Virus record (IMG/VR): IMGVR_UViG_3300025674_000446
Location: 1 to 22,237 of that record
Direction: 5' to 3' (one strand)
Source: a virus
DNA: 22,237 nucleotides
In this document: one piece after another, positions 8,019-17,449 of the stretch
How the letters are laid out: each line of letters opens with the position of its first letter
Numbering within the stretch: the first letter of the stretch is position 1
The notes under the pieces: model-generated
Told to the model about the DNA's origin: nothing
Database searches by the model: none
The model's input: the letters and a program-made list of their open reading frames with translations, nothing else
Position numbers and translations under genes: made by a program

Positions 8019-8930
8019 ATGGGATTACTAGACGGAACAACACAATATACATATTATCACGGCCCAGACGGCGTTTGGAGCAGTAATGACGAAGATTACG
8101 GTAACTACCAATTTGTTAGCTTAAGCAATATTGTAAATAATTTTATTATAGGATATGTTGGTGAGGATAAAATTATTAGTAAAATAAAAAGAACAGACGT
8201 GGCTTTTCACGCAAGAAGAGCTATTCAAGAATTTAGCTACGATGTTTTTAAGTCTAGTAAATCTCAAGAAATAGAAGTTCCGCCATCACTTAATATGATA
8301 TTACCACAAGATTATGTAAATTATGTAAAAGTAAGCTGGGTAGATGATGCGGGAATGGAAAGAACTATATATCCTACAAAAGACACCAGTAACCCATTAC
8401 CAATATTACAAGATAATGATTTTGAATATTTATTTGACCAGCAGGATGGTAGCATATTAACAGCTAATGAGTCTGAAACATGGAAAAAGTTTAAAAATTC
8501 TTCTACAAGAAATTCAATACTTGAAAATAATAATAACTTTGACATATTAGCAGAAAATCACCAAGGAAGAAGATACGGATTAACACCCGAACATACACAA
8601 AGTAATGGTAATTTTTATATAGATCCATTAAAAGGCATTATACATTTTAGTGCAAATTTAGTTGGACATATTATTACATTAAAATATATAAGTGATAGTT
8701 TAGGTAAAGATGAAGATACAGTTGTACATAAGTTTGCAGAAGAAGCTGTATATAAACAAATAGCTTATGCAATATTATCTACAAGAGCAAATGTTCCTGA
8801 ATATTTAGTACAAAGAACTAAAAAAGAAAGATCTGCAACAAAAAGAAACGCAAAATTAAGACTTTCAAATATAAAGCTTAATGAAATTGTGCAAACAATG
8901 CGTAATAAATCTAAGCAAATTAAACACTAA
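8019..8930 (+). CDS. Putative neck or tail-stabilisation structural protein
   Basis: This 303-residue protein is likely a connector or stabilisation protein of the neck. A helical N-terminal region contains YGNYQFVSLSNIVNNFII and then RTDVAFHARRAIQEFSYD (about residues 20-80). It is followed by a beta-rich part with IEVPPSLNMILPQDYVNYVK and a Pro-rich turn region (about 88-130). A less conserved-looking insert precedes a strand pair ending GHIITLKYISD. The C-terminal 70 residues are helical and strongly basic (RTKKERSATKRNAKLRLSNIK), suited to contacting DNA or an acidic portal rim. The pattern of helices, then a PPxL...LPxDYV motif, then a helical C-terminus recurs in marine and crAss-like phage neck proteins as I remember them. 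I cannot confirm this without a search. It starts four bases after the previous stop and ends two bases before the next ATG, so the two are probably translated from one message. Confidence 0.78.
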   Translation: MGLLDGTTQYTYYHGPDGVWSSNDEDYGNYQFVSLSNIVNNFIIGYVGEDKIISKIKRTDVAFHARRAIQEFSYDVFKSSKSQEIEVPPSLNMILPQDYVNYVKVSWVDDAGMERTIYPTKDTSNPLPILQDNDFEYLFDQQDGSILTANESETWKKFKNSSTRNSILENNNNFDILAENHQGRRYGLTPEHTQSNGNFYIDPLKGIIHFSANLVGHIITLKYISDSLGKDEDTVVHKFAEEAVYKQIAYAILSTRANVPEYLVQRTKKERSATKRNAKLRLSNIKLNEIVQTMRNKSKQIKH

Positions 8931-8932
8931 TT

Positions 8933-11900
8933 ATGCCTGAAATTAAGAATTTATTTACATCTGGGAAAATGAATAAAGACCTAGATGAAAGACTTATTCC
9001 TAACAATCAGTATAGAGATGCCTTAAATATAAAAGTATCAAGTTCTGAAGGTGCGGATGTTGGTGCTATTGAAAATATATTAGGTAATAGTGTAAAAAAT
9101 AATAGCTCATATAACCCAACAACTCAAACACATACTTCTTATAATGCAGGGACTAGCTTATTAGATTCTTATGGTTTTGCTAAAACTGGATCAGGTGCGG
9201 CAAAAACAATAGGTGTAATAAAATATGATAAAACAGAATGTATATATTGGTTTGTTACATCTGATGATACAGACGCTATTATAGAATATAATCAAACAAC
9301 AGATGTTGTATCGCCTATTATAGTTGATAAAAACAGCGTTTTAAATTTCTCTAAAAGCAAATTAATAACAGGTATAAACATTATAGATGGATTATTATTT
9401 TTTACAGATGATAACAGTGAGCCTAAATGTGTTAATATAGAAAGATTTAGAGAGGCATCAGCTACTAGTACAAATGGATTTGCTAACCACACAGAAATAT
9501 ATGGGAGAGACTTTATAGAACAAGATGTAACTGTTATTAAAAAATCACCGCTTACGGCTCCATTAATTGAAAAAAGAGATTCAAAAAGAACAGGGCCAGG
9601 TACTGGTACTAATCCCATAACAACACAAAAAAATTTAACACAACTTATTGGCAGTGGCCCAGAATATGAATCTATACCACAAGGCACTTCAATAACATTA
9701 TCTTGGAACGCAAGTCCAAATTATGAAATTGGTGATATTTTAGTTTTAACCTCAGAATATTCCGCTGGCAATGGGGATATTGAAGTTTTTGAAGTTGTTG
9801 TACAAATAACAGCAGGGTCAAATGGTTTTTCATCAATTACAGCAACAATATTAGCAATACCAACTAATTTACCTAATGAAATTTTAGTTTGGGAAGTTTT
9901 ATTGCAAGAAGATGAGCCAATGTTTCAATATAAATTTCCAAGATTTGCTTATAGATGGAAATATAAAGACGGCCAATATTCTGCATTTTCTCCATTTACT
10001 GAAGCAGTGTTTTTCCCTAATAAATTTGAGTATTTATCTTCAGATGGTTATAATTTAGGGATGACAAATAATATAAGATATTTAAAAGTATATGGTTTAC
10101 AAACACAGCCAGATGATGTAGAAGAAATTGAAATATTATATAAAGAAAGTAACAATTCAACAGTATATAGCGTAGATACTGTACCTCTTAATAATCAACA
10201 ATTAGAAATTGAATCAGAGCTTATACATAAAGTAATAGAGGGTAATCAAATACTTAGGCCATGGGATAATGTGCCTTTAAAAGCTAAAGCACAAGAAATA
10301 ATAGGCAATAGGATAGTATATGCAAATTATTTGCAAAATTTTAATATAGATTATGATTTAGAAACGCAATTTTATGTTAATAGTGCTAATCATGGCTCAC
10401 CTAAAACAGCAGAAGAATCTGTAAAGACAATAAGAAATTATCAACTTGGTGTAGTTTGGAAAGATAAATACGGAAGAGAAACTCCTGTATTTACTAGCAA
10501 AGAATCAGTATTAATATTAGATGGAGCTGAAGCTAATAAAATAAATACATTAAAAGCAAAAATAACATCATTAACACCTAATTTTGCAACACATTTTAAG
10601 TATTTTATAAAAGAAACTGCTAATGAATATTATAATTTAGCATTAGATAGATTTTATTTAGCTGAAGACGGTAATGTTTGGTTATCATTTCCATCATCTG
10701 AAAGGAATAAAGTAGATGAAGAAACATATTTGTATTTAAAAAAGCAACACGATAATGACACGCATGTTAAAACAAATCCAAAATATAAAATATTAGATAT
10801 AAAAAACGAAGCACCGGATTTTATTGCGGAATCTAAAAAAGCTATAGCTGCCTCCGATGTTACAGCATTGTCAACAGGTAATCCAGGTGTGGATGTTACA
10901 ACTTTTGAATTTGAAGGCCCTAGTGCAGATGCTAATCCTGATTTTAATACAGCTTTTAAATCAGGTAATTTAGTTGTAATTAAACTAGGAGCTAATCAAA
11001 CTAAAGAATATGAAATTGTAACAGGCGGTCCAACAGGTACGGGCACAAATTATAGATGTAGTATTGCAGAGGCTATACAAGAAACATTTACAGACAGTAT
11101 AGTAGATACTACCGTTTTTGAATTAGTAATTAAAGAAAAAGTAATAGAAAGAAAGCCTGAATTCGAGGGTAGATTTTTTGTTAAAATTAATAGAGATGTA
11201 GAATTTAATACTAATATAATAGAAGCTTTTGGAACTGTGGACACAAACTATGGTATTATTGAAAGTGCTGATATACCAAGTGTTATTGCAAATGATGGGC
11301 CAAGTAATTCAAACCAAGGGTTTGGGTGGACTGATACAAAAGCACCTAATACTAGCAGTTGGATTAACGACATAAGAAGACCTCAAGCACAATCAAATTG
11401 GTTTGGAATTGGTTGGGCTGGATATACAGGTAGGGATTTTAGCCCAATAGATACAGGTTATCCTACACATCCTATAATTGATGACCATTTAAATTCAGTA
11501 AATACAAAAGTAAGATTTGTAAATGCAAATGGAGATAAAAGTGAAGTATATACAATAATAGAACAAGAAACTGAATGGCACAGTAGAGGATGGAATGATA
11601 TTTTTGGAGGGCCAAGAAAAGTTCCTAGTAATGGTAGAAAACAAGTGAGATGTACATTAGATAGAAACTTTGAAGTTGGATTTGGTGATGCTACGGGTAT
11701 TGAGATATTAGAAGAATTAATATCTACAGGTAACGATATTTTATCTTCTACTAATCCAGCTATATTTGAAACGGAGCCAAAAGAAAACATAGAACTCGAC
11801 ATATATTATGAAGCATCTAATGCTTTTCCTATATCGGAGGCTTCTCAGGTAAAAACATTATCTTGGTTTAATTGTTATTCTTTTGGAAATGGTGTTGAGT

Positions 11901-12979
11901 CAGATAGAATTAGAGATGATTTTAATGCTGTAAGAATTGGTAAAGGCGTTAAAGTTTCTGCTGTTCTTGATGAACCATATGCAGAAGAAAGAAGAGGTAC
12001 TGGATTAATTTTTTCTCAAATATTTAATTCTTTATCTGGTGTTAATAGATTAAATCAATTTATACAAGCATTGCCTATAACAAAAGATCTAAATCCTATT
12101 TATGGTTCTATACAAAAGCTGCATGCTAGAGATACCGATTTAATTACTTTATGTGAAGACAAATGTTTAAAAATATTAGCAAATAAGGACGCTTTATTTA
12201 ATGCAGATGGTAATGTTAATGTAACATCTAATAATGCTGTTCTAGGGCAATCAGTACCTTATATAGGTGAATATGGTATAAGCAAAAACCCTGAAAGCTT
12301 TGCTTCATATGGATTTAGAGCATTTTTTGCGGATAAAAATAGAGGTGTAATATTAAGACTTTCAAGAAACGGTTTAGATGAAATATCAGCTCAAGGAATG
12401 TCTGATTATTTTTCTGATAAATTAGCAGAACAAAACACAATAATTGGTAGTTATGATGATTATTCTAATTGTTATAACATATCTTTTAGTGATGAAACAG
12501 TAAGCTATAAACAAGGTTTAGAAGGTTGGCCAACTAGAAAATCATTTGTGCCGGAAATGGCAATATCTTTAAATAACATATATTATACATGTAAAGGCAG
12601 CCAAATATGGTCTCATGATAATGAAACAAGAAATACTTTTTATGGCACACAATACAAATCAAGTGTTAAATTAATATTTAATTCAGATCCTTCAAGTGTT
12701 AAAAACTTTAAAACATTATCTTATGAAGGCAGTGAAGGTTGGTCAACACCAACAATACAAACAGATTTACAAGATGGGAAAGTACCATCATATTTGCCAA
12801 AAGAAGGTATATATTATAATTTTATAAAAGGTAAAGCAAATAGCTGGAATAATCTTATACAAAGCGGAAGTTTAGATACCGCAGAGTTCTCAACACAGGG
12901 TATTGATATATTAGCATCGACAAGTGGGGATGATAATCAAACTGAATTTACATTAACAATACAAGAAAATAACGACTAA
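8933..12979 (+). CDS. Very large tail nozzle / stabilisation-type structural protein
   Basis: This 1,348-residue protein is the largest complete gene here. The N-terminus carries the pattern GKMNKDLDERLIPNNQYRDA (residues 11-30), then LNI, SEGADVGA and GN. That is reminiscent of the opening of P22 gp10 / T7 gp12-type nozzle proteins, where the segment wraps the tail and leads into a beta propeller. Alternating strand-rich repeats follow. Near the C-terminus (residues about 1060-1290) is a well-ordered region beginning HARDTDLITLCEDKCLKIL, with GEYGISKNPESFASYG and RGVILRLSRNGL, which looks propeller-like. The middle (about 640-1000) is more irregular and rich in Asn, Thr and Gly, suggesting an inserted exterior domain. 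There is no signal peptide. Isoleucine is mostly ATA, unlike the capsid gene. Its TAA shares its last A with the next ATG. I infer a nozzle or muzzle role; a tail-fibre-bearing hub is the main alternative. Confidence 0.8.
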   Translation: MPEIKNLFTSGKMNKDLDERLIPNNQYRDALNIKVSSSEGADVGAIENILGNSVKNNSSYNPTTQTHTSYNAGTSLLDSYGFAKTGSGAAKTIGVIKYDKTECIYWFVTSDDTDAIIEYNQTTDVVSPIIVDKNSVLNFSKSKLITGINIIDGLLFFTDDNSEPKCVNIERFREASATSTNGFANHTEIYGRDFIEQDVTVIKKSPLTAPLIEKRDSKRTGPGTGTNPITTQKNLTQLIGSGPEYESIPQGTSITLSWNASPNYEIGDILVLTSEYSAGNGDIEVFEVVVQITAGSNGFSSITATILAIPTNLPNEILVWEVLLQEDEPMFQYKFPRFAYRWKYKDGQYSAFSPFTEAVFFPNKFEYLSSDGYNLGMTNNIRYLKVYGLQTQPDDVEEIEILYKESNNSTVYSVDTVPLNNQQLEIESELIHKVIEGNQILRPWDNVPLKAKAQEIIGNRIVYANYLQNFNIDYDLETQFYVNSANHGSPKTAEESVKTIRNYQLGVVWKDKYGRETPVFTSKESVLILDGAEANKINTLKAKITSLTPNFATHFKYFIKETANEYYNLALDRFYLAEDGNVWLSFPSSERNKVDEETYLYLKKQHDNDTHVKTNPKYKILDIKNEAPDFIAESKKAIAASDVTALSTGNPGVDVTTFEFEGPSADANPDFNTAFKSGNLVVIKLGANQTKEYEIVTGGPTGTGTNYRCSIAEAIQETFTDSIVDTTVFELVIKEKVIERKPEFEGRFFVKINRDVEFNTNIIEAFGTVDTNYGIIESADIPSVIANDGPSNSNQGFGWTDTKAPNTSSWINDIRRPQAQSNWFGIGWAGYTGRDFSPIDTGYPTHPIIDDHLNSVNTKVRFVNANGDKSEVYTIIEQETEWHSRGWNDIFGGPRKVPSNGRKQVRCTLDRNFEVGFGDATGIEILEELISTGNDILSSTNPAIFETEPKENIELDIYYEASNAFPISEASQVKTLSWFNCYSFGNGVESDRIRDDFNAVRIGKGVKVSAVLDEPYAEERRGTGLIFSQIFNSLSGVNRLNQFIQALPITKDLNPIYGSIQKLHARDTDLITLCEDKCLKILANKDALFNADGNVNVTSNNAVLGQSVPYIGEYGISKNPESFASYGFRAFFADKNRGVILRLSRNGLDEISAQGMSDYFSDKLAEQNTIIGSYDDYSNCYNISFSDETVSYKQGLEGWPTRKSFVPEMAISLNNIYYTCKGSQIWSHDNETRNTFYGTQYKSSVKLIFNSDPSSVKNFKTLSYEGSEGWSTPTIQTDLQDGKVPSYLPKEGIYYNFIKGKANSWNNLIQSGSLDTAEFSTQGIDILASTSGDDNQTEFTLTIQENND

Positions 12980-15249
12980 TGGCATTAACTAATTGTACAA
13001 TAAGTTCACAATCGTTTGCAAAAACAGGTGGTTCAGCAATAGGATCAGATAATGCTCAATTAATTATTACGCCTAATACAGGTTATGTTGTATCTGCTTC
13101 AGATTTTACAGATAATACAGGTAGTGTTACAGGTATTACAAGTATTTCGCTTTCAGATAGCGGAACAGCGGGCGAAATTGGGAACACTGTATTAGTTGAC
13201 GTAGATTTAGACGATACATATATAATGCCATCTGCAAATACTACATTAACAATAGATATAGATGGTAGTGCACAAGAAATAGAATATACTTTAGCAGGAA
13301 CTTATGATACTGTAGTTTCTAATGCAACGCCCTCATCCGAAACAGCCACTGCTTATTCCGCTACAGGTAATTACAACCAACAAGTCACAGTATTTACTAA
13401 AACATTTACAGCAAGCTCGGGATATTATTTTGAAAACGCACCCACATATAAATTAATAGCAACAAACCCGGAAAGATATAATATAACATATGCTGACACT
13501 ACTGATGGCAGTGGTAATCTTACGGCAAGAGCTTTTACTATAAAATATACATTTTCAAATGAAAGCCAATCTGGAGATAATATAGACTTTACAGCAAGTG
13601 CTGTTGAAATATATGTACCAAATGTAGAAATAACAGCTTATAGTATTATAAAAACAAATATTGATGCAATAGGAGCAGTAAGAGAAATGACAATATATGG
13701 CGCTGAAGGAGCTGAATTTAGCTTAACTGTAGATAATGAAGACAGCACATCTATAATATCATTTACAAATCAAGCAATACCAGCATCAGGCCAATATTCA
13801 TTTAATATAACTTTTCCAAGTGTAACAGATAATGATCAATATGATTTTGTATTAACAGGTGATCTTTCAAGTGACTTTGATACTGTAAATGGACAAGATT
13901 CAACATTTAATATAAAACAATTATTAGATGTTGTTATACAATTTGGATTAACACATTCTAGCAGTGATATTACTATAAGTACTAATAAGTCTAAAACATT
14001 ACCTGCTGAATTATCATTAAATGAAACTCAGGCTGATTTTGATAATAATTTTACAATAAGTACTTCAACAGCTAGCAGAATAAATATTATTGATAACACA
14101 GTAACTCTTTCAGAATTTACTAATACTAATTATATATCTAACGGTGGTACGCCTATAGATGTTCAATCTTTTACATTTAGTAGAGTTTCTAATACGGAAA
14201 TAACAGGAGTATTTACTGCTGATGTTGAAGCAACAGGAGAGCAAAGTGTTACATCACTATTAGATTTAGATACGTATTTAGCTATAAACCAAGCGCCTGT
14301 TTCAAGTACAGTAAGCGTAAGTGTTAATAAAGGAGCTAGCACATCAATTACATTAGTCGCTACAGATTCTGATAATGATGCAGTTGATGGTGTTGACACT
14401 ATAACATATTATGTAGTTTCATTACCTTCAAATGGTACATTATATTCTGATTCTGGATTAACCACAGCAATAACAGCCGGAAGCTCAATAACTGGATCAG
14501 CAGTATATTATGAGCATGATGATTCAAATAATCTTACGGACTCGTTTACATACAAAGCTAATGATGGTTATCAAGATAGTAATACAGCGACTGTTAATAT
14601 TGCAGTAGGTGTATCAGCAGGAGATAGTATTAACACTAGTGGTGGGGCAGGTTTATATTTAATTCCTGTAATATTAGGAACTGGTGCTGGTACATTTAAA
14701 GCCCATTTAAATGCTCAATCCGTACCTGATAGATTTCAAATATTATTTGATACAGCTGGGACGTCTAATGATATAGCTGATATGGAAGTTGTTGCTGATT
14801 CTTTATATGTTGGAGACAGTGTAAGTTCTTCTGTACCTGCGAACGGAACAACAACAGGTTTAGACGAATATACATATGTAGGAAGCGGTGGAGATGCAAC
14901 TGGCACAGGCGAGCCTGGTGCTGAATGGAATAAAACAGGAGACGCTAATCAAAGCATAACTGTTTCGGATGCAGTAGTCACTACTGACACAGGAGCAAGA
15001 ACAGACGGGGATCCTAACGGGGATTCTAGAGATACTCCAGCAACCGGAACGCAGTCTGGTGTTCAAAATTTAGTTTATACAAGCACTTCTGACACTACAG
15101 GAACATCTGGTTTAGATTATCATGATGGTAATATATGTTTAGTATATACTAAATCTGCTACAACAGCATATAGAGCTTATTTAAAAGTATTTGGTCCAAC
15201 GTCTGGAACAGCATGGGATTTATTCCAAACAGAATTTATAGAAAGTTAA
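12979..15249 (+). CDS. Multidomain Ig/cadherin-like adhesin, candidate receptor-binding tail protein
   Basis: This 756-residue, Thr/Ser/Asn/Asp-rich and almost Cys-free protein looks like an extended string of beta domains. Two related-looking N-terminal domains (about 1-110 and 112-212) share a pattern around ITPNTGYVV / TASSGYYFE. Another Ig-like domain follows at about 213-310, then a less clear one. Residues 437-543 match the tandem-95 / cadherin-like repeat pattern: NQAPV at the start, ATDSDND, LPSNGTLYS, DSFTYKANDGYQDSNTATV. The last 200 residues differ: VPDRFQILFDT, SLYVGDSV, a calcium-loop-like DGDPNGDSRD (676-685), and a final strand KVFGPTSGTAW. I read this as a distal tip that binds a cell-surface receptor or glycan. 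Its ATG overlaps the previous stop by one base, so translation may be coupled and stoichiometry linked to the nozzle protein. An alternative is a head-decoration fibre. Confidence 0.8.
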   Translation: MALTNCTISSQSFAKTGGSAIGSDNAQLIITPNTGYVVSASDFTDNTGSVTGITSISLSDSGTAGEIGNTVLVDVDLDDTYIMPSANTTLTIDIDGSAQEIEYTLAGTYDTVVSNATPSSETATAYSATGNYNQQVTVFTKTFTASSGYYFENAPTYKLIATNPERYNITYADTTDGSGNLTARAFTIKYTFSNESQSGDNIDFTASAVEIYVPNVEITAYSIIKTNIDAIGAVREMTIYGAEGAEFSLTVDNEDSTSIISFTNQAIPASGQYSFNITFPSVTDNDQYDFVLTGDLSSDFDTVNGQDSTFNIKQLLDVVIQFGLTHSSSDITISTNKSKTLPAELSLNETQADFDNNFTISTSTASRINIIDNTVTLSEFTNTNYISNGGTPIDVQSFTFSRVSNTEITGVFTADVEATGEQSVTSLLDLDTYLAINQAPVSSTVSVSVNKGASTSITLVATDSDNDAVDGVDTITYYVVSLPSNGTLYSDSGLTTAITAGSSITGSAVYYEHDDSNNLTDSFTYKANDGYQDSNTATVNIAVGVSAGDSINTSGGAGLYLIPVILGTGAGTFKAHLNAQSVPDRFQILFDTAGTSNDIADMEVVADSLYVGDSVSSSVPANGTTTGLDEYTYVGSGGDATGTGEPGAEWNKTGDANQSITVSDAVVTTDTGARTDGDPNGDSRDTPATGTQSGVQNLVYTSTSDTTGTSGLDYHDGNICLVYTKSATTAYRAYLKVFGPTSGTAWDLFQTEFIES

Positions 15250-15264
15250 TTTTAAAAATATAAT

Positions 15265-15591
15265 ATGCCAAGTATAACATTAAATTTTAATAACCCATTA
15301 AATGTTTCTTTACAAGAAGGTGTTGGAGATATAGTTTATTATCAAGACAGCTCTACACAAGATATTTATAGTATTGGTGCTTGTACAGATATAAGTGGTA
15401 ATTCTATAACATGCGATATTCTTGCAAGTACTCCTCCTCCAACAAGTGGTGATTTTATATTTTTTGGAAAAAACCCTGAAGTTAACACATCAGGCGTCAT
15501 AGGATACTACGCAGAAGTTGATATGGAAATTAGTTCTACAAGTAAAAAAGAGCTATTTGCAGTTAATTCAGAAATATTTATAAGTAGTTAA
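15265..15591 (+). CDS. Small beta-rich structural protein, function unknown
   Basis: I do not recognise a named family. The 108-residue protein begins with a strand-like segment (ITLNFNNPLNVSLQEG), then VGDIVYYQD, a middle with ISGNSITCDI, a Pro-rich turn (ASTPPPTSGDFIFFGKN), and a C-terminal half with SGVIGYYAEVDMEI and KKELFAVNSEIF. It has no signal peptide, membrane segment or charged coil. Gene size and position between the adhesin and the internal proteins suggest a small virion component or an accessory protein of the adhesin. The pattern of small beta protein with FNNP, GDIVYY and YYAEV looks conserved in marine phages from memory, but I cannot verify it. The leader AAAATATAAT runs into the ATG, and the stop is a TAATAA pair. 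Confidence 0.75.
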   Translation: MPSITLNFNNPLNVSLQEGVGDIVYYQDSSTQDIYSIGACTDISGNSITCDILASTPPPTSGDFIFFGKNPEVNTSGVIGYYAEVDMEISSTSKKELFAVNSEIFISS

Positions 15592-15597
15592 TAACGT

Positions 15598-15611
15598 GTA
15601 ATTATATAATA
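15598..15611 (+). repeat. Second copy of the AT-rich 14-mer
   Basis: This is the exact second copy of GTAATTATATAATA found at 3626-3639. It lies 12 bases before the ATG at 15623; the first copy lies 8 bases before its ATG. It could mark a shared promoter or translation leader for the internal-protein set, or be chance in AT-rich DNA. Confidence 0.3.
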
Positions 15612-15622
15612 AAGAATAAATT

Positions 15623-16255
15623 ATGATAGGAGCAGCATTAGGTGTCGTTCAGGGGCTGACTGGTATAGTTGGCGGTATGATCGGCAGCGGTAAAAGAAAA
15701 GCGGAGCAAAGAGCAGCTCAGGCTGAATTTGCTAGAAGGCAAGCAGCTTTTGAAAATTTAGATACTTCAAATGTATATGCTAATATGGAAAATGTATATG
15801 AAGATCTAACTGTAAATCAGCAAGAAGCTCAATTTATAGCTCAACAACAGCAACAAGGTTTAGCTAATACTATGGATGCAATGCAGGGTGCAGCGGGTGG
15901 ATCTGGTATTGCGGCATTAGCACAAGCTATGGCTAATCAGCAGTCTATTAATACACAAAGAGCAGCGGCATCAATAGGTAGACAAGAGGCTAGTAACCAA
16001 GCAGCTGCAGCAAGAATGGCAGGACAATTACAAAATTTAGAAGCACAAGGTGAGCTTATTTCAAGAAATCAAGAACTTAATAAGGTATCTACACTTATGG
16101 GTATGTCAGGACAAAGACTTCAAGCAGCAAATGAAGCAAGAAATGCCGCGACAGAAGGTTTATTAGCTGGTATTGGAGGTGTTGTAGGTGGCATAGCTGG
16201 AATGGGAAGCGGTGATATTGGTGGTAATTTAGCTAGTGGCTTAGGTATTTCATAA
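15623..16255 (+). CDS. Putative internal virion / ejection protein with glycine-zipper ends
   Basis: This 210-residue protein has the look of a T7 gp14-type internal protein, which is thought to insert into the outer membrane and line a DNA-ejection channel. The first 23 residues are hydrophobic and glycine-rich (AALGVVQGLTGIVGGMIGSG). The last 33 are again hydrophobic with repeated Gly spacing (LLAGIGGVVGGIAGMGSG). Both carry GxxxG-type zippers. Between them, residues about 24-175 are a polar Ala/Gln/Glu/Arg helix-rich core with a five-Gln run (QQQQQG) and near-heptad repeats. There is no signal peptidase site, consistent with delivery from the virion rather than secretion. It is the first of three adjacent genes (small membrane-like, mid-size coiled, giant) that mirror the T7 gp14-gp15-gp16 arrangement. 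Sequence identity to T7 proteins is not claimed; the assignment is by architecture and order. Confidence 0.78.
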   Translation: MIGAALGVVQGLTGIVGGMIGSGKRKAEQRAAQAEFARRQAAFENLDTSNVYANMENVYEDLTVNQQEAQFIAQQQQQGLANTMDAMQGAAGGSGIAALAQAMANQQSINTQRAAASIGRQEASNQAAAARMAGQLQNLEAQGELISRNQELNKVSTLMGMSGQRLQAANEARNAATEGLLAGIGGVVGGIAGMGSGDIGGNLASGLGIS

Positions 16256-16268
16256 AAAATAAAATATA

Positions 16269-17438
16269 ATGAGTGATAAATTAAGCATGGATCGCGGTAA
16301 AATAGCAGAGTTTTTAAGTTTAGCAGAAAGCGGAACTGTTCAAGCGGGTTTAAACCAAGAGCAAAAGCAAATGGTAAATGATTATGTTGTTGCTCAACGT
16401 AATGAATATGCTAATGCTGCATTTAGAGCTAAGACAGAAAGAAAAATGAGAGGTGGTGCATACTATTTAGATGCGGTGCATACCATGAATAATGTAAAAA
16501 GAAATTTAGCTAACCTTGCTACTCAACAAAAAGCAATTGCAGATAATCAAAAACAATATTTAGAAGACGCACAAGCTAATAGATTATCTAAAGCTAATTA
16601 TGATAAAGATAACCCAAGTGTACTTGCAGATATATATACGGGCGGTGCAGAAATGTTAATTGACCAGCAGGGCAATATAATGTTTAATGCTAATGGTGAG
16701 TTTAAACCATATACTCAATTAGCTGATTATGCTTTAAAAGCAACAGATACTGCAAACAGTATACTTAATGTAGTTGATGGATTATATAATTCAAGATACA
16801 AAAAGAACGACGTTGCTTTAAAACAAATATCTAACCAGATTAAACTAATAGTAGAAGAAGGAGGTAGACCTGCATTATTGTCTTTAATGCAAGATAATTT
16901 ATTACCGGGTTTTGAAGATATTGAAATACCAGATGAATTATATGCAAAAGAAAATCAAGATAAATTACAAGCGTTTTTTTTAGGAACATTAGACAGCGCA
17001 ATGCAAGGCATAAATGCACAATTGCCAGAATATGTTAGAGTTGATAAAAAGAATAAAAACGATAAAAAAGAAACAAAAGAGCTTACAGCTTTAGCTTTAA
17101 CAGGATTAGACGATAGAAGTAGAAAAAATATTTACAATACTGCTTTTAATTTAATTCCTGGTGAAAAAACAGATTTTTTTAAGATGTCATTTAAAGGAGA
17201 CAAGTCCCCTACTTATGCGGGAGGGCAATATTACGGTGACATTACATATCAAATTGTAAAAGGTAATGACGCTAAATTATATCTTTTAGCTTATGATAGT
17301 AAAGGAAATGAATTAAAAAGCAAAAGTAGATCAATAACTTCTGACCAATTAGCAGAAGAATTATATTTATCCCAAGCTGCTGGGGATCAACTTACAGCAG
17401 AAAATAACCCATACGCAAAGTATAATAGCAATAATTAA
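16269..17438 (+). CDS. Putative internal virion protein, second of the ejection set
   Basis: No defined family is recognised. The 389-residue protein is mostly helical, with MDRGKIAEFLSLAESG near the start, a charged helical stretch through about residues 40-115 (QRNEYANAAFRAKTERKMR), and an acidic-basic middle. A Lys/Glu-rich linker (KKNKNDKKETKE, about 259-270) leads to a beta-containing C-terminal domain of about 100 residues (KLYLLAYDSKGNELKSKS). There is no hydrophobic segment long enough to span a membrane. It lies 13 bases after the glycine-zipper gene and 11 bases before the giant gene, so the three are probably one transcription unit. By position it is a candidate for a gp15-like tube or cargo protein. 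The leader is AAAATATA before the ATG, and the stop is followed by a second TAA. Confidence 0.75.
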   Translation: MSDKLSMDRGKIAEFLSLAESGTVQAGLNQEQKQMVNDYVVAQRNEYANAAFRAKTERKMRGGAYYLDAVHTMNNVKRNLANLATQQKAIADNQKQYLEDAQANRLSKANYDKDNPSVLADIYTGGAEMLIDQQGNIMFNANGEFKPYTQLADYALKATDTANSILNVVDGLYNSRYKKNDVALKQISNQIKLIVEEGGRPALLSLMQDNLLPGFEDIEIPDELYAKENQDKLQAFFLGTLDSAMQGINAQLPEYVRVDKKNKNDKKETKELTALALTGLDDRSRKNIYNTAFNLIPGEKTDFFKMSFKGDKSPTYAGGQYYGDITYQIVKGNDAKLYLLAYDSKGNELKSKSRSITSDQLAEELYLSQAAGDQLTAENNPYAKYNSNN

Positions 17439-17449
17439 TAAAAATTATT

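Noticed and set aside
15842-15856. CAA/CAG microsatellite-like run
   Set aside because: It encodes five glutamines in a Gln/Ala-rich helix; short and explained by protein composition.
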